Notes: generated by a model not told the origin, from the sequence alone. A DNA stretch of 64,000 nucleotides from Sva-07 sp963698435 (GCA_963698435.1 CAVOQV010000018.1:186001-250000), one strand, 5' to 3'; positions 17,374 to 26,260 are shown, counted from the stretch's first letter. Made by a program: numbers and translations.

Positions 17374-18381
17374 TCAGGGGGCCGTGCGGTAGCGAGCGAT
17401 GTCGTCGCCGGTGATCGTCGACCCTGCGGCGAGGGCCGCTGCCTGCACCTCGGGGTCGAGCAGTGACGCGGTGTCGAAGTAGTCGGCCGCATACGTGATC
17501 AGACCGTTGCCATCGCGACGCCGCACGCTGGTGCCCCGGGTCATGAACACGCGGGTGCCGTCGGGCTGGACGGCCATCTGCTGCCACTCCTGGACGGAGG
17601 CGCTGCCGTCGTCGAGTTGCGGTCCGAGTGGTTCGAAGACGACGTTGCCGACCTTGCCCATGATGTCGTCGAGCCAGGTCCGGATCGCCTCGCGTCCGCG
17701 GATCTCGCCGAAGATCGGGTCGAGGTACACGGAGTCCGTCGGGTGGAACTCGTCGGCCTCGGCCCCGAAATCGGTCGACGATGCGGCCGTCTCGGCCACC
17801 TCGGGGTCGGCGTGCCACACGGTCCGCGGCCAATCGGGGATCGGTGCGGCCTCGACGCCCGCTTCTGGCGGAGGGGGAAGTCGAAACGGTCCTGTGTCGT
17901 AGACGTCGCATGCCCAGGTGATCCAGCCGTCCCGGTACCTGCGGACGCTGACGCCCTTCGGGAGCGGCATGCGTTCGTCGCCGATCACGGCGAACATCTG
18001 CCATTCGTCGACCGACGTGCCGCCGAGCCCGTCGTCGATGAGGGCGGGTGGCGCGGTCGGGACGAACTCGATGAAGTCGATCGTCGCCATCGTGGGGACC
18101 AGCCAGTTGCGGATCGCCACCTGACCGTCGAAGGCGCCGTAGATGGCGTCGTAGTAGATCGACCCGGTCGGTGCCATGAAGTCCGACATCATCTGCAGCG
18201 CGACGGGCTGACGGCCTGGCTCGGTGAACGCCGGGTGCGCGAGTGCTTCGAGCATGCCGACGGCGTCGAGACCGCTCGGCACGCTGACGACACGGTCGAG
18301 GTCCTGATCGCTCCCGCCGTGCGCGGCGAGGTACGACTCGACGAACTGATCAGCGGACACACTCACGACGGACACCCCCAT
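17374..18381 (-). CDS. Tandem SnoaL/NTF2-like domain protein
   Basis: 335 residues from ATG at 18381. Two repeats of an NTF2-like (SnoaL/ketosteroid-isomerase) domain: one with IYYDAIYGAFDGQVAIRNWL and one with VYLDPIFGEIRGREAIRTWL, each followed by a W-x(n)-R-Y/R-DG strand (RRYRDGWITWACDVYD, RRRDGNGLITYAADYFD). The internal duplication is clear. Such folds bind small hydrophobic ligands; function here unknown. The frame stays open further upstream but only by reading through the family A repeats, which I do not take as coding. Confidence 0.8.
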   Translation of the reverse strand: MGVSVVSVSADQFVESYLAAHGGSDQDLDRVVSVPSGLDAVGMLEALAHPAFTEPGRQPVALQMMSDFMAPTGSIYYDAIYGAFDGQVAIRNWLVPTMATIDFIEFVPTAPPALIDDGLGGTSVDEWQMFAVIGDERMPLPKGVSVRRYRDGWITWACDVYDTGPFRLPPPPEAGVEAAPIPDWPRTVWHADPEVAETAASSTDFGAEADEFHPTDSVYLDPIFGEIRGREAIRTWLDDIMGKVGNVVFEPLGPQLDDGSASVQEWQQMAVQPDGTRVFMTRGTSVRRRDGNGLITYAADYFDTASLLDPEVQAAALAAGSTITGDDIARYRTAP

Positions 18382-18553
18382 GTCGGTAGGTGGCCGAGCG
18401 TAGCCATGTCGTGGCCGTTGCTTGCGGTCGAACCGGTGCTCCGGCTCCAGGACGCGGTGGGCTCGGCCCCGCTGCGACGGCAGGCGTCGGCCCGGCTGGC
18501 GGCGTGATCTCGGGCGGCGCGTCGTCGACGTCGTTCCGGATCGATCCGGACAG

Positions 18554-18715
18554 CGATGAGCGAACCGTCCGGATCTGCGCGCTTGGCTCATCGGTGGGGC
18601 CTGGTCGGCGAGTGCGATGAGCGAACCGTCCGGATCTGCGCGCTTGGCTCATCGGTGGGGCCTGGTCGGCGAGTGCGATGAGCGAACCGTCCGGATCTGC
18701 GCGCTTGGCTCATCG
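18554..18715. repeat. Family A palindromic repeat, locus 2 (three copies, 61-bp period)
   Basis: Three identical 40-nt palindromes at 18554-18593, 18615-18654 and 18676-18715 with identical 21-nt spacers. Arms CGATGAGC/GCTCATCG as in locus 1, but the central bases differ (CCGTCCGGATCTGCGCGC). They lie in the 405-bp gap between the SnoaL-like gene and a small rightward gene; the rest of that gap shows nothing recognisable. Confidence 0.88.
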
Positions 18716-18786
18716 CTGGAATGGTTCCGACGCTCGAATTCGTGACGGGCGCTCAACTTCGTCGGCCGCGGCGCCGATGAAACATC

Positions 18787-19104
18787 GTGGCTGATCTTCG
18801 AACTGCGCTGCGCCCGGGGACCATTCTGGTGAGCCCGTCCGGCAACGTGCGGATCCTGCGATCGCGGACTGCGGGCGACGACGGGTGGAACTGCTCCGAT
18901 GGAGCGGCGGTCCTGGACGACGCTGCGGCCGATCCCGAACAATGGACCGCGTACAGCCCCAAGGAACTCGCCGCCCGACTCGAACTCGCTGCTGAGGTCT
19001 GCGATCTCGGTGGGTTCAAGGAGCTGAGCGGGGGCCTGGCAACGTGGGACGCGTGCTCGGGTCGACCGTGTGTGCTGCCGCGGCTCGCCCGACTCATCCG
19101 CTGA
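18787..19104 (+). CDS. Small protein of unknown function
   Basis: 105 residues from a GTG start without a strong ribosome site. No family recognised. The start (ALRPGTILVSPSGNVRILRS) looks like a beta-rich segment, and there are three Cys residues (one in WNCSDG, one in LAAEVCDLGG, one in RPCVLPR) plus ATWDACSG. No signal peptide or membrane segment. It ends at a strong hairpin shared with the converging acyl-CoA dehydrogenase, which argues mildly that the frame is real. Confidence 0.45.
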   Translation: MADLRTALRPGTILVSPSGNVRILRSRTAGDDGWNCSDGAAVLDDAAADPEQWTAYSPKELAARLELAAEVCDLGGFKELSGGLATWDACSGRPCVLPRLARLIR

Positions 19105-19120
19105 ACGACTCGCCGAGCTC

Positions 19121-19155
19121 GACGTCCACGATGTGCCTCGCACATCGTGGACGTC
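19121..19155. terminator. Bidirectional hairpin between converging genes
   Basis: Perfect 16-bp stem GACGTCCACGATGTGC / GCACATCGTGGACGTC with a 3-base loop, lying between the stops of the small gene at 19104 and the acyl-CoA dehydrogenase at 19154. No T-run; probably a two-way terminator. Confidence 0.75.
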
Positions 19156-20431
19156 ACCTGCGGTTGGCGAAGTACTTTCGGTAGCGCTCGGCGGCTTCCT
19201 TGAGTTCGGGATCGGCAGCGAACTTCGGCTGGTATGCCTCCCAAGCCGCTTCTCTCTTGTACGGGATGTACTCGCGGGGGAAGTAGCCCTCGTGCGGCCG
19301 ATAGTCCTTCAACACCCGGCGAGCGACGGTCGACTTGTGGACTTCGTCGGCGCCGTCCGCGAGCCCCATGGTGGGGGCTGAGGCGTACATGTCCTGCAGC
19401 GGGGTGAGATTGGTGGTGCCGAGTGACCCGTGGATGTGGAGCGCGTTGAACGACACTTCGCGGAGCACCCGTGCCATCGTGAACTTGACGACGGCGATGT
19501 CGGTGCGGGCCTCCTGCGTGCTGGTCTGGTCGATCTTCCAGGCTGCCTCGAGCACGAGCAGGCGCAGCATGCGGATCTGGGCGTAGCTCTCGGCGATCTT
19601 CTCCTGCACCATCTGGTGTTCGCCGATGATCTTGCCGTGCGACTCGCGGCTGAGCGCGCGCTCACACATCATGTCGAAGGCCAGCTTGCACTGCGCGATG
19701 GTGCGCATCGCGTGGTGGATGCGTCCACCGCCCAGACGGCGCTGGGCGAGCACCTTGGCTCCGTCCTCCGGGCCGAGCAGGTGATCGAGCGGCACGCGCA
19801 CGTCGTTGTAGATGATGTGGTTGTGATTGCGCGGCTCGGGCATGATCTCGACGCCCGGCGTGGTGCGCGGCACCACGAACATGCCGTTGGTGCACATCAC
19901 GAACAGGATGTCGGCGACGCGTCCGGCGCTGGTGAACCACTTCTCGCCGTTGATCACCCACTCGTCGCCGTCGCGGGTGGCGTGGGTCTTGAACAGGTTC
20001 GGGTCGGACCCGCCTTGAGGCTCGGTCATCGAGTACGCCGAGAACATCTCCTGGTTGAGCAGTGGCGTCAGCCAACGTTCCTTCTGCTCCTCGGTGCCGT
20101 ACGCGGCGAGCATCTCCATGTTCCCGGTGTCAGGCGCAGCCGCGCCGAACAGCTGCGGTGCTGCCGGGTACTTGCCGAGGATCTCGTTGAGCAGGCCCAG
20201 TTTGAGCTGACCGAAACCCGGGCCGCCGAGCTCCTCGTCGAGGAAGATCGCCCACAGACCCTGGTCCTTCACTTGTTGCTGCAGGCCACGAACGAGCTCG
20301 CGCACCTTCGGGTCCGGCGAGCGCACCGCGTACGGGAAGACGTAGTGCAGCGGCTCGACTTCCTCCTTGCAGAACTGCTCGACCCAGTCGAGCTTCTTCT
20401 GGAATTCGGGCTCTGTCTCGAACGACCACAT
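19154..20431 (-). CDS. Acyl-CoA dehydrogenase
   Basis: 425 residues from ATG at 20431 (MWSFETEPEFQKKLDW). FAD-binding acyl-CoA dehydrogenase fold: FSAYSMTEPQGGSDPNLF flavin/substrate segment, WVINGEKWFTSAG, and the C-terminal HIHGSLGTTNLTPL. At the end, LADGADEVHKSTVARRVLKD matches the long-chain/phosphotransferase-neighbour subgroup seen in actinobacteria and mammals (ACAD10/11-like). Acts in beta-oxidation of fatty acids with an electron-transfer flavoprotein. Divergent from modA; the two starts are 88 bp apart. Confidence 0.92.
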   Translation of the reverse strand: MWSFETEPEFQKKLDWVEQFCKEEVEPLHYVFPYAVRSPDPKVRELVRGLQQQVKDQGLWAIFLDEELGGPGFGQLKLGLLNEILGKYPAAPQLFGAAAPDTGNMEMLAAYGTEEQKERWLTPLLNQEMFSAYSMTEPQGGSDPNLFKTHATRDGDEWVINGEKWFTSAGRVADILFVMCTNGMFVVPRTTPGVEIMPEPRNHNHIIYNDVRVPLDHLLGPEDGAKVLAQRRLGGGRIHHAMRTIAQCKLAFDMMCERALSRESHGKIIGEHQMVQEKIAESYAQIRMLRLLVLEAAWKIDQTSTQEARTDIAVVKFTMARVLREVSFNALHIHGSLGTTNLTPLQDMYASAPTMGLADGADEVHKSTVARRVLKDYRPHEGYFPREYIPYKREAAWEAYQPKFAADPELKEAAERYRKYFANRR

Positions 20432-20489
20432 GCGAGCGAACGTACTGCGGGACTCGCCCCCGCGCCGATGTGGACGACCAGACCGCCGC

Positions 20490-20512
20490 AATAGTCAATG
20501 ACTGACTATTCT
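20490..20512 (+). promoter_or_regulatory. mod operon operator and leaderless -10
   Basis: Perfect inverted repeat AATAGTCA (20490-20497) / TGACTATT (20503-20510) with a 5-base spacer. Its right arm overlaps a -10 box TATTCT (20507-20512) that lies 7 bases before the modA ATG, so the mRNA should be leaderless and a bound dimer would block the promoter. The PadR-like protein at the end of the operon is the obvious candidate to bind it (inference). Confidence 0.65.
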
Positions 20513-20519
20513 GTTCCCG

Positions 20520-21281
20520 ATGCACGCCCGGTTCGTCGCTGCGGCCCTCGCTGCCACCACCCTTGCGGCCGCCTCGTGCGGATCGGATGGTCCGGCCGCG
20601 GATCGCTCGGGGACCACCACCGTGTTCGCCGCCGCGTCGCTCACCACTGCGTTCACCGAGCTGGGCGAGGCGTTCATGGCCGTCAACCCTGACACCGAGG
20701 TGACCTTCAGCTTCGCCGGCTCGTCGGAGCTGGTCGCGCAGATCCGCGAGGGCGCCCCCGCCGATGTGTTCGCGTCGGCCGACCTCGTCAACATGGCCGC
20801 GCTCTCCGACAGTGGTCTCACCGCCGACGACAGCGCGATCTTCGCCACCAACGTCGCCGAGATCATCGTCGCGCCCGGCAACCCCGACGAGATCTCGGGT
20901 GTTGCCGACCTGGCGAACGACGATCTCGTCGTCGTCCAGTGCGCCTCCGAGGTGCCGTGCGGTTCCTACGCTGAGCAGGTGTTCGCCAACGTCGGCGTCG
21001 CTGTGACGCCGTCGTCGTACGAGCGGAACGTCAATGCCGTCGTCACGAAGGTGGTGCTCGGTGAAGCAGACGCGGGCATCGTCTATCGCACCGACGTGAT
21101 CGCGGCAGGCGACGACGCCGAGGGTGTGCCGATCCCCGAGGACGTCAACGTGGTCGCCCGGTACCCGATCGCGCTCGTTGCGGATGCCCCGAACGCTCAG
21201 GGTGCGCGCTCGTTTGTGGACTTCGTGCTCAGCGCGGCCGGCCAGGCCATCCTCGTCGACGTCGGGTTCGGTCCGGCGTGA
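20520..21281 (+). CDS. modA: Molybdate ABC transporter, substrate-binding lipoprotein
   Basis: 253 residues. Signal peptide with lipobox LAAASC, then the ModA fold: VFAAASLTTAFTELGEAF, FSFAGSSELVAQIREGAPADVFASA and ADAGIVYRTD. These supply the Ser/Ala/Tyr oxyanion-binding loops of ModA. It captures molybdate or tungstate outside the membrane for ModBC. First gene of a four-gene operon; its stop overlaps modB by 4 bp. Confidence 0.93.
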   Translation: MHARFVAAALAATTLAAASCGSDGPAADRSGTTTVFAAASLTTAFTELGEAFMAVNPDTEVTFSFAGSSELVAQIREGAPADVFASADLVNMAALSDSGLTADDSAIFATNVAEIIVAPGNPDEISGVADLANDDLVVVQCASEVPCGSYAEQVFANVGVAVTPSSYERNVNAVVTKVVLGEADAGIVYRTDVIAAGDDAEGVPIPEDVNVVARYPIALVADAPNAQGARSFVDFVLSAAGQAILVDVGFGPA

Positions 21282-22105
21282 GTCGGCGATCTCGCAGTCG
21301 GCGCTCGGCGATGCCCTTCCCCGCGCTCGTCCTCGCCGGCATCGCTGTCGCCTTCTTCGCCCTGCCACTGGTCGGGCTGCTGTGGCGGGCGCCGTGGTCG
21401 AACGCGTGGACCTACCTCACCGACGACACCGCCCTCACCGCGCTGCGGCTGTCGCTGTTGACGTCGTTGAGCGCCACCGCGCTGTCGATCGCGTTCGGGG
21501 TGCCGCTCGCCTGGTTGCTCGCACGTGTCGACTTCCCGGGCCGCAGGGCGGTTCGAGCGTTGTGCCTGCTCTCGATGGTGCTGCCGCCCGTCGTCGGCGG
21601 CGTGGCCCTGTTCTTCGCCCTCGGTCGTCGCGGGCTGGTCGGGCAGTACCTCGACGAATGGTTCGGCATCACGCTGCCGTTCACCACCGCCGGCGTCGTC
21701 GTTGCACAGACATTCGTGGCGATGCCGTTCCTCGTCATCACCGTCGAAGCCGCGCTCCATCAACTCGATCCCCGGCTCGAGGAAGCATCGAGGACGCTTG
21801 GTGCTTCGCGCTGGTACACATTCCGACGGGTGACGTTGCCGGCGATCCGTCCGGCGCTCGTCGCCGGCGCTGTGCTCGCGTGGGCGCGGGCACTCGGCGA
21901 GTTCGGGGCCACGATCACCTTCGCCGGGAACTTCCCCGGCACGACGCAGACGATGCCACTCGCGGTCTACCTCTCGCTCGAGACGAACCCCGAAGAGGCG
22001 ATCGTGCTGGCCATCGTGATGATCGGTGTTTCGTTCGGGGTGCTCGTCGGCCTGCGCGACCGCTGGTTCGGGACGGGCAACCGACCGGTGCAGGTGGCAG
22101 CGTGA
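21278..22105 (+). CDS. modB: Molybdate ABC transporter permease
   Basis: 275 residues with about six membrane segments and the EAA loop that docks on the ATPase (EEASRTLGASRWYTFRRVTLP, G in ASRTLGAS). Belongs to the CysTW/ModB permease family. GTG start inside the modA stop; its own stop overlaps the modC start by 4 bp. Forms the membrane channel of the molybdate importer. Confidence 0.92.
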   Translation: MSRRSRSRRSAMPFPALVLAGIAVAFFALPLVGLLWRAPWSNAWTYLTDDTALTALRLSLLTSLSATALSIAFGVPLAWLLARVDFPGRRAVRALCLLSMVLPPVVGGVALFFALGRRGLVGQYLDEWFGITLPFTTAGVVVAQTFVAMPFLVITVEAALHQLDPRLEEASRTLGASRWYTFRRVTLPAIRPALVAGAVLAWARALGEFGATITFAGNFPGTTQTMPLAVYLSLETNPEEAIVLAIVMIGVSFGVLVGLRDRWFGTGNRPVQVAA

Positions 22106-23157
22106 CCCTCCACGCTCGGATCGGACTGCACCTCGGGGCGCTCGACCTCCAGGTCGAGATGGACCTTTCCCCCGGGGAGGTCGTGGCTCTGCTCGGTCCG
22201 AACGGCGCCGGCAAGAGCACCGTGTTGCGGTGCCTCGCCGGACTCGCTCCGATCGATGACGGGCAGATCGCCCTCGATGGAGTGGTCATCGACGACCCCG
22301 ATGCCGATGTATTCGTCGAGCCCGAGCAGCGCCCGGTCGGCTTCGTCTTCCAGGACTACGTCCTGTTCGAACACCTCACCGTGCTCGAGAACGTCGCTTA
22401 CGGCCTGCGCGCCCGCGGTGTCGCCAAGGCCGACGCACGTGAGCGAGCCGGGCGGTGGCTCCATCGCATGAGCCTGACCCCGTACGGCTCCGCGCGCCCC
22501 AGGTCGCTGTCGGGTGGCCAAGCGCAGCGTGTCGCATTGGCCCGGGCGCTCGCGACCAACCCACGGCTGTTGCTGCTCGACGAGCCGCTCGCAGCGCTGG
22601 ATGCCGGCACGCGCGCGGCCGTGCGGCGAGACCTTCGCCAGCACCTCTCGACCTTCGACGGCATGCGTCTGATCGTCACGCACGATCCGGTCGACGCGCA
22701 CGCACTCGCCGATCGTGTGATCGTGATCGAGGCGGGTCGCGTCTCGCAGTCCGGGACCCTGGCCGAGGTGACCGCGCATCCCCGGACGCGCTACGTCGCC
22801 GATCTCGTCGGCGTGAATCTGGTCGCCGGTGACGTCACCGACGGCGTGCTGACCTCGGCGAGCGGCGCCCACGTCGTGATCGCGGACGTCGCCGATGGCC
22901 CCACGCTGGCGGCCATCCGACCCCATTCGGTGTTGTTGGCGCGCGGTGAAGCACCCGTGTCGAGCGCCCGCAACAGCTGGTCCGGCACGATCATCGACAT
23001 CGACCGGCTCGGCGAGCGGGTCCGGGTCGTGATCGACGGCGAACTGCCGCTGACCGCCGAGATCACCGCGGCAGCACTCGACGATCTGCAATTGGGCCTC
23101 GGGGACCGTGTGCACGCGTCGGTCAAGGCCACCGACATCGAGGTGGCGCCCTCGTGA
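22102..23157 (+). CDS. modC: Molybdate ABC transporter ATPase
   Basis: 351 residues from GTG at 22102. Walker A GPNGAGKST, Q-loop in FVFQDYVLFEHL, signature LSGGQAQRVALARAL, Walker B LLLLDEPLAALD and switch His in IVTHDP. Residues about 290-350 are a TOBE/Mop-type oxyanion-binding domain (SWSGTIIDIDRLGERVRVVI), which in ModC senses internal molybdate. Energises import; overlaps the PadR-like gene by 4 bp. Confidence 0.92.
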   Translation: MTLHARIGLHLGALDLQVEMDLSPGEVVALLGPNGAGKSTVLRCLAGLAPIDDGQIALDGVVIDDPDADVFVEPEQRPVGFVFQDYVLFEHLTVLENVAYGLRARGVAKADARERAGRWLHRMSLTPYGSARPRSLSGGQAQRVALARALATNPRLLLLDEPLAALDAGTRAAVRRDLRQHLSTFDGMRLIVTHDPVDAHALADRVIVIEAGRVSQSGTLAEVTAHPRTRYVADLVGVNLVAGDVTDGVLTSASGAHVVIADVADGPTLAAIRPHSVLLARGEAPVSSARNSWSGTIIDIDRLGERVRVVIDGELPLTAEITAAALDDLQLGLGDRVHASVKATDIEVAPS

Positions 23158-23702
23158 CCGAATCGTCCGGCGATCGCCGTCGTCGTGATCTCCTGCTGGG
23201 GGAGTGGGCATGCCTCGGCCTGCTCTACGGCGGGCCGACGCATGGTTTCGCGATCGCCTCAGCGCTTCTGCCCGGTGGGGAGTTGGGGCGGGTGTGGTCG
23301 CTGTCGCGGGCGCTGACCTATCGCTCGCTCGACCAGCTCGTCGAGCGTGGCCTGGTTCGGGCGGTCGGGGAGGAACCCGGCATCGCAGGAGGCAACCGGA
23401 CCGTTCTCGCCGCCACCCGAACCGGCCGGGCCGAACTCCGGCGGTGGCTGGCGACTCCCGTCGAACACCTCCGTGACCTGCGCAGCGAGCTGCTGCTCAA
23501 GCTGGTCGTCGCCGAACGATGTGGCATCGACGTCGGCGAGATGCTCGCGCACCAGCGGGCGATCGTCGCCGACCTCGCTTCCGCCGTGGGTCCGGACACG
23601 GACGACGAGGACGCCGACGCCGACGTCGTCGCGCTGTGGCGCCGCGAGAACTCCGCGGCCGCGCTCCGTTTCCTCGACCGACTGCTCACGCACCGCCGCT
23701 GA
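23154..23702 (+). CDS. PadR-like transcriptional regulator
   Basis: 182 residues from GTG overlapping modC. N-terminal winged helix (GEWACLGLLYGGPTHGFAIA...LTYRSLDQLVERGLVRAV, then wing GGNRTVLAATRTG) with C-terminal helices for dimerisation, as in PadR proteins. Translational coupling to modABC suggests it controls molybdate uptake; the palindrome over the modA promoter is its likely site. It lacks a Mop domain, so molybdate itself may not be the ligand. In E. coli the unrelated ModE has this job. Confidence 0.82.
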   Translation: MTESSGDRRRRDLLLGEWACLGLLYGGPTHGFAIASALLPGGELGRVWSLSRALTYRSLDQLVERGLVRAVGEEPGIAGGNRTVLAATRTGRAELRRWLATPVEHLRDLRSELLLKLVVAERCGIDVGEMLAHQRAIVADLASAVGPDTDDEDADADVVALWRRENSAAALRFLDRLLTHRR

Positions 23703-23710
23703 CCCCTCGA

Positions 23711-23763
23711 CGTCTGCGCACGGATCCGGGTGGGACCGGTCACCGAAATCTGCGCACGAACGA
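23711..23763. repeat. Family B palindromic element after padR-like gene
   Basis: Imperfect stem-loop with TGCGCACGGATCCGGGTG against CACCGAAATCTGCGCA, starting 8 bases after the stop. Related to the elements at 10014 and 30580. Confidence 0.6.
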
Positions 23764-23796
23764 GGTTGGTGAGGCAGTTGGTGGCAGCATCGGGCG

Positions 23797-24249
23797 ATGG
23801 CACCTGTGCGATTCGAACTCTCCCGACGTTTCGACACACCCGTGCGTGACCTGTGGGACGAACTCGTCGACTGGCCCGCTCATGGTGCATGGATCCCCAT
23901 GACCTCCATCGAGGGCGAGTCGGGTGAGCCGACCGAGGTCGGCTACACGTTCACCGCATGGACGGGATTCCGCCCGGTCGCGCTGGAGGACCGGATGCGG
24001 GTCACCCGGTGCGACTGGGACGACGACACCCACACGGGTACGTGCGACGTCGAAAAGCTCGGCCCGGTGCTCGGCGGCACGGCGGGCTTCACCGTGCGCG
24101 CCGACGGCACCGGTTCGGTCATCGACTGGCGCGAGGACGTCACCGTCCCCTACCTGCCGGGGTTCATGGCGCCCGTGGGTGCGTTCTTCGGCCGCATCGG
24201 GTTCCAGTTGGCATTGCGCAGCCTGGCCAAGGTGCTCGCACGGCGTTGA
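23797..24249 (+). CDS. SRPBCC (START-like) family protein
   Basis: 150 residues. Begins VRFELSRRFDTPVRDLWDEL, the usual first strand and helix of polyketide-cyclase/START-like proteins, with FTVRADGTGSVIDWREDV near the end and an amphipathic C-terminal helix. Binds hydrophobic ligands in known members; ligand unknown here. Cytoplasmic single-domain protein. Preceded by a family B repeat. Confidence 0.82.
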   Translation: MAPVRFELSRRFDTPVRDLWDELVDWPAHGAWIPMTSIEGESGEPTEVGYTFTAWTGFRPVALEDRMRVTRCDWDDDTHTGTCDVEKLGPVLGGTAGFTVRADGTGSVIDWREDVTVPYLPGFMAPVGAFFGRIGFQLALRSLAKVLARR

Positions 24250-24283
24250 CGCGCGAGGCGAACCCCGCCGGGCAGAACGAGCC

Positions 24284-24490
24284 TCAGGACGAACTGCGCG
24301 AGATCGGGATCTTCTTCACCCCGTTCGAACTCTCGTCGATCGGGATGCGCACCTCGAGGATGCCCTCGTCGTACGACGCCTTGACGTCATCCTCGCCGGC
24401 ACCCGCCGGCAGGTGCACCGAACGGGAGAACGAGCCGTAGCGGAACTCGGAGCGGTAGCCCTTCTTGTCTTCGTTGGTATGGATTTCACG
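24284..24490 (-). pseudogene. Hsp20 (alpha-crystallin) C-terminal remnant
   Basis: Reading leftward from about 24490, one frame gives EDKKGYRSEFRYGSFSRSV, HLPAGAGEDDVKASY, DEGILEVRIPI and a final KKIPISR before a stop at 24284. This is the second half of an Hsp20 small heat-shock domain including the GILEVRIP strand and the I-x-I/V-type tail. The first half and any start codon are missing; upstream sequence in the same frame is not Hsp20-like. A truncated former chaperone gene. In other actinobacteria Hsp20 is a hallmark of DosR-type regulons. Confidence 0.8.
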
Positions 24491-24617
24491 TCGGAGTCGC
24501 GTGGTGCGACTCCTGAGTTCAGGGTCGCGAATCGCGTCGACAGCGTGCAGGGACCAACGTCACGAGGACCGCGCTGCCGTGTCGTGTCCCGCGCGCAGGA
24601 GCTGTCAGGATTCGGCG

Positions 24618-25112
24618 ATGAACGACACAACGACCCGGTTGGAAGTCGACCGAGCGATTGCCGCGGAACCGTCGGCGATCTTCGACATTCTGCGCAGCCC
24701 CGACGGTCACGTCTCGATCGATGCCTCCGGCATGCTGATGTCCGCCGAGGGAGTACCAGCGTCGGCGGTCGGCGACCGGTTCGTCGTTCACATGGATCGC
24801 GATTCGTTGCGCGACTTCGACATCGGTGAGTACGACGTCACCGTCGTGATCGAGACCTTCGAGCCGAACAGCGAGATCGCGTGGAGCATCGACGGGGTGA
24901 TGGATCCGCCGCTCGGGCACATCTACGGATACCGCCTCGAACCGATCGACGGGGGCACGTTGGTCACGTCGTACTACGACTGGTCACAGCTCCACGCGGC
25001 CTACGAGGGCCTCGCCGACCGCTTCCCGATCATTTCCGAAGCCAGCCTGCGGGCCACGCTCGGCATCCTCGCTCGGACCGTCGCGCCCGGTCGCTCTCGT
25101 CCTGGGGCATGA
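24618..25112 (+). CDS. SRPBCC (START-like) family protein
   Basis: 164 residues from ATG at 24618 (a weak GGA lies upstream). Opens LEVDRAIAAEPSAIFDILRS, then the beta-strand block VTVVIETFEPNSEIAWSIDG and GHIYGYRLEPIDGGTLVTS, all typical of the fold. No catalytic residues can be assigned. Its stop overlaps the start of the GDSL-type gene (ATGA), so the two are probably made together. Confidence 0.85.
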   Translation: MNDTTTRLEVDRAIAAEPSAIFDILRSPDGHVSIDASGMLMSAEGVPASAVGDRFVVHMDRDSLRDFDIGEYDVTVVIETFEPNSEIAWSIDGVMDPPLGHIYGYRLEPIDGGTLVTSYYDWSQLHAAYEGLADRFPIISEASLRATLGILARTVAPGRSRPGA

Positions 25113-26260
25113 TCTCGCTCGACCTCCGCGTCACCGACCCTCGCGTTCGCCTCGCAGGCATCATCGATCTGACCAGCCATGAGCGAGGTGCCCTCACCGA
25201 GCGGCTGCCGGCGTGGGCCCGAGCGCAGCTGATCGACCCGGCGATCGGGTTCGTGTCGTCGATGCCCTCGGGAGGGCGAATCGAGTTCGTCACCGACTCC
25301 ACGACGATCGAGTTGGAGGGTGTGTTCACCCGGCTCGAATACGGCGGGATCACGCCGCACACCGCCACGATCGATCTGGTCGTCGACGGTGACGTCGTGG
25401 CGAGCGATGCGCTGGCCGACACCGACGTGATCCGCTTCCCCGACCGGAACTCGGCGGATTTCGAGGTGGTGCACATCGATCCGAGCGTGATCCGCTTCGA
25501 CGGACTCGCCGCCGGCCCCAAGCACGTCGAACTCTGGCTCGCGCAGAACGCAACGGCGATGCTGCGCGAGCTCCGCCTCGACAACACGGCGACGATCGAG
25601 GCGCCACCGCCGTCGGGACGTCGACGATGGGTGCATTACGGCAGCTCGATCAGTCAGTGCATGGAGGCCGACCATCCAACCGGGACGTGGCCGGCGGTCG
25701 TGGCTCGTGTCGCCGACGTCGACCTGTACAGCCTCGGCCTTGCAGGCCAGTGCCACATCGACCAGTTCGCCGCGCGAACGATCAGGGACCTCCCGGCCGA
25801 TCTGATCTCGCTCAAACTCGGCATCAACGTCGTCAATGCCGACACGATGCGCGAGCGGGCCCTCGTTCCCGCGGTGCAGGGCCTGCTCGACACCATCCGT
25901 GACGGTCACCCCGACGTGCCGATCGTGGTGATCAGCCCGATCATCTGTCCAGCGGCCGAGGACCATCCCGGGCCGACCCTTCCGAACGCCGAAGGGACGT
26001 TCGACGTCGTCGGACGTCCGGACGAGCTGGCGTTCGGTGCGCTGCCACTGCGCCGGATCCGCGAACTGCTCGAGCTCGTCGTCACCCAACGCCGCAACCT
26101 CGGCGATCACCAGCTCCACTACCTCCACGGCCACGTCCTGTTCGGAGCCGGCGACGTCGACGACCTACCGGACGGCTTGCACCCCGTCAGCGACGGCTAT
26201 CAACGAATGGGTGAGCGCTTCGCTGCGTACGCGTTCGCGCCCGGCGGTCCCTTCGCCTGA
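25109..26260 (+). CDS. GDSL/SGNH-type esterase
   Basis: 383 residues. The N-terminal third (to about 160) is a beta-sandwich-like region; the rest is an SGNH hydrolase with block I Ser in HYGSSISQCM, block III Asn in LKLGINVVNADTM, and block V Asp/His in DGLHPVSDGYQRMGERF. No signal peptide, so an intracellular esterase or deacylase acting on carbohydrate or acyl substrates is likely. Overlaps the preceding SRPBCC gene by 4 bp. Confidence 0.85.
   Translation: MISLDLRVTDPRVRLAGIIDLTSHERGALTERLPAWARAQLIDPAIGFVSSMPSGGRIEFVTDSTTIELEGVFTRLEYGGITPHTATIDLVVDGDVVASDALADTDVIRFPDRNSADFEVVHIDPSVIRFDGLAAGPKHVELWLAQNATAMLRELRLDNTATIEAPPPSGRRRWVHYGSSISQCMEADHPTGTWPAVVARVADVDLYSLGLAGQCHIDQFAARTIRDLPADLISLKLGINVVNADTMRERALVPAVQGLLDTIRDGHPDVPIVVISPIICPAAEDHPGPTLPNAEGTFDVVGRPDELAFGALPLRRIRELLELVVTQRRNLGDHQLHYLHGHVLFGAGDVDDLPDGLHPVSDGYQRMGERFAAYAFAPGGPFA

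Noticed and set aside
18382..18591. Upstream extension of the tandem SnoaL-like frame
   Set aside because: It reads through a family A repeat and is Arg/Pro-rich; similar short peptides arise wherever that repeat occurs.
21124..22101. Upstream extension of the modC frame
   Set aside because: It overlaps modA and modB in another frame; the GTG at 22102 coupled to the modB stop is the natural start.
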